A DNA stretch of 14,952 nt from an uncultured Muribaculaceae bacterium (lineage in GTDB: Bacteria; Bacteroidota; Bacteroidia; Bacteroidales; Muribaculaceae), in the NCBI GenBank assembly GCA_910584545.1, contig CAJUBC010000051.1, positions 1-14,952 on the forward strand, given 5' to 3'. Of the stretch, positions 14,906 to 14,952 are shown piece by piece (position 1 is the stretch's first letter; every line of letters starts with the position of its first letter). Position numbers and translations under genes: made by a program. Under the pieces are notes generated by a model. It searched no databases. It had not been told where the DNA came from and saw only the letters and a list, made by a program, of their open reading frames with translations.

Positions 14906-14928
14906 CTGAAAAAGTGTTGACTTTTCAG
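14906..14928. repeat. Imperfect inverted repeat upstream of the dnaN promoter
   Basis: CTGAAAAAGT-GTTG-ACTTTTCAG, arms differing by one A/T. It lies 60 bp upstream of the dnaN -33 box. There is no poly-U tail in either direction, so it is not a standard terminator. The remaining sequence from 14850 to the window end holds no gene I can support. Confidence 0.4.
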
Positions 14929-14952
14929 ATTCTCCCCTCCGCAGGCTAAAAT

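Noticed and set aside
1..14952. CRISPR array, tRNA or rRNA genes, insertion sequences or transposases
   Set aside because: No spaced direct repeats, tRNA-like cloverleaf, rRNA segments or transposase motifs were seen on either strand.

Overview
The window looks like a piece of a Bacteroidales chromosome. The evidence is -33/-7 promoters of the Bacteroidetes type (TTTG, 19-20 nt, TAnnTTTG), A-rich leaders in place of strong Shine-Dalgarno sites, an OMP_b-brl/TonB-receptor-like barrel protein, DUF5606 and DUF4835 family proteins, and a Bacteroidetes-type long NusB. A Muribaculaceae-like gut lineage is my best guess from gene order and protein style, but the sequence alone does not settle it.

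Right part (about 4270-14860): one long run of eleven minus-strand genes. A strong promoter at 14816-14846 starts dnaN (beta clamp), then a DEDDh exonuclease, coaBC, a DUF4835/PorD-like exported protein, recN and rlmB. Junctions are 4-nt overlaps or gaps of 10-31 nt. A second, near-consensus promoter in the only larger gap (97 nt) starts nusB, yajC, a YbbR-domain protein, coaE and a DUF5606 gene. The block combines replication and repair (clamp, exonuclease, RecN), the two enzymatic ends of CoA synthesis (CoaBC, CoaE), RNA functions (RlmB, NusB) and envelope functions (YajC, YbbR, DUF4835). A 16-bp hairpin at 4206-4247 separates it from the convergent gene on its left.

Left part (1-4250): an accessory-looking section. 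A secreted DUF362 protein (plus strand) is divergent from a Crp/Fnr-type regulator (minus strand). The regulator is followed on its own strand by a 692-residue outer-membrane barrel protein. The regulator gene has an 11-base poly-C run (G on the plus strand) exactly at the helix-turn-helix, which throws the recognition helix out of frame. Nine Cs would give a textbook HTH (ITPPHLSRLRK). This makes it a strong candidate for a slipped-strand phase-variable regulator, seen here in the OFF state. Two 16-bp TTG..N..CAA palindromes, one upstream of the barrel gene and one upstream of the regulator, are candidate operators.

Other points: NusB is about 160 residues longer than usual and carries an internal duplication of its lineage-specific helical region. 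CoaBC has Ser and Asp where the E. coli enzyme has its catalytic Cys158 and Asn125.
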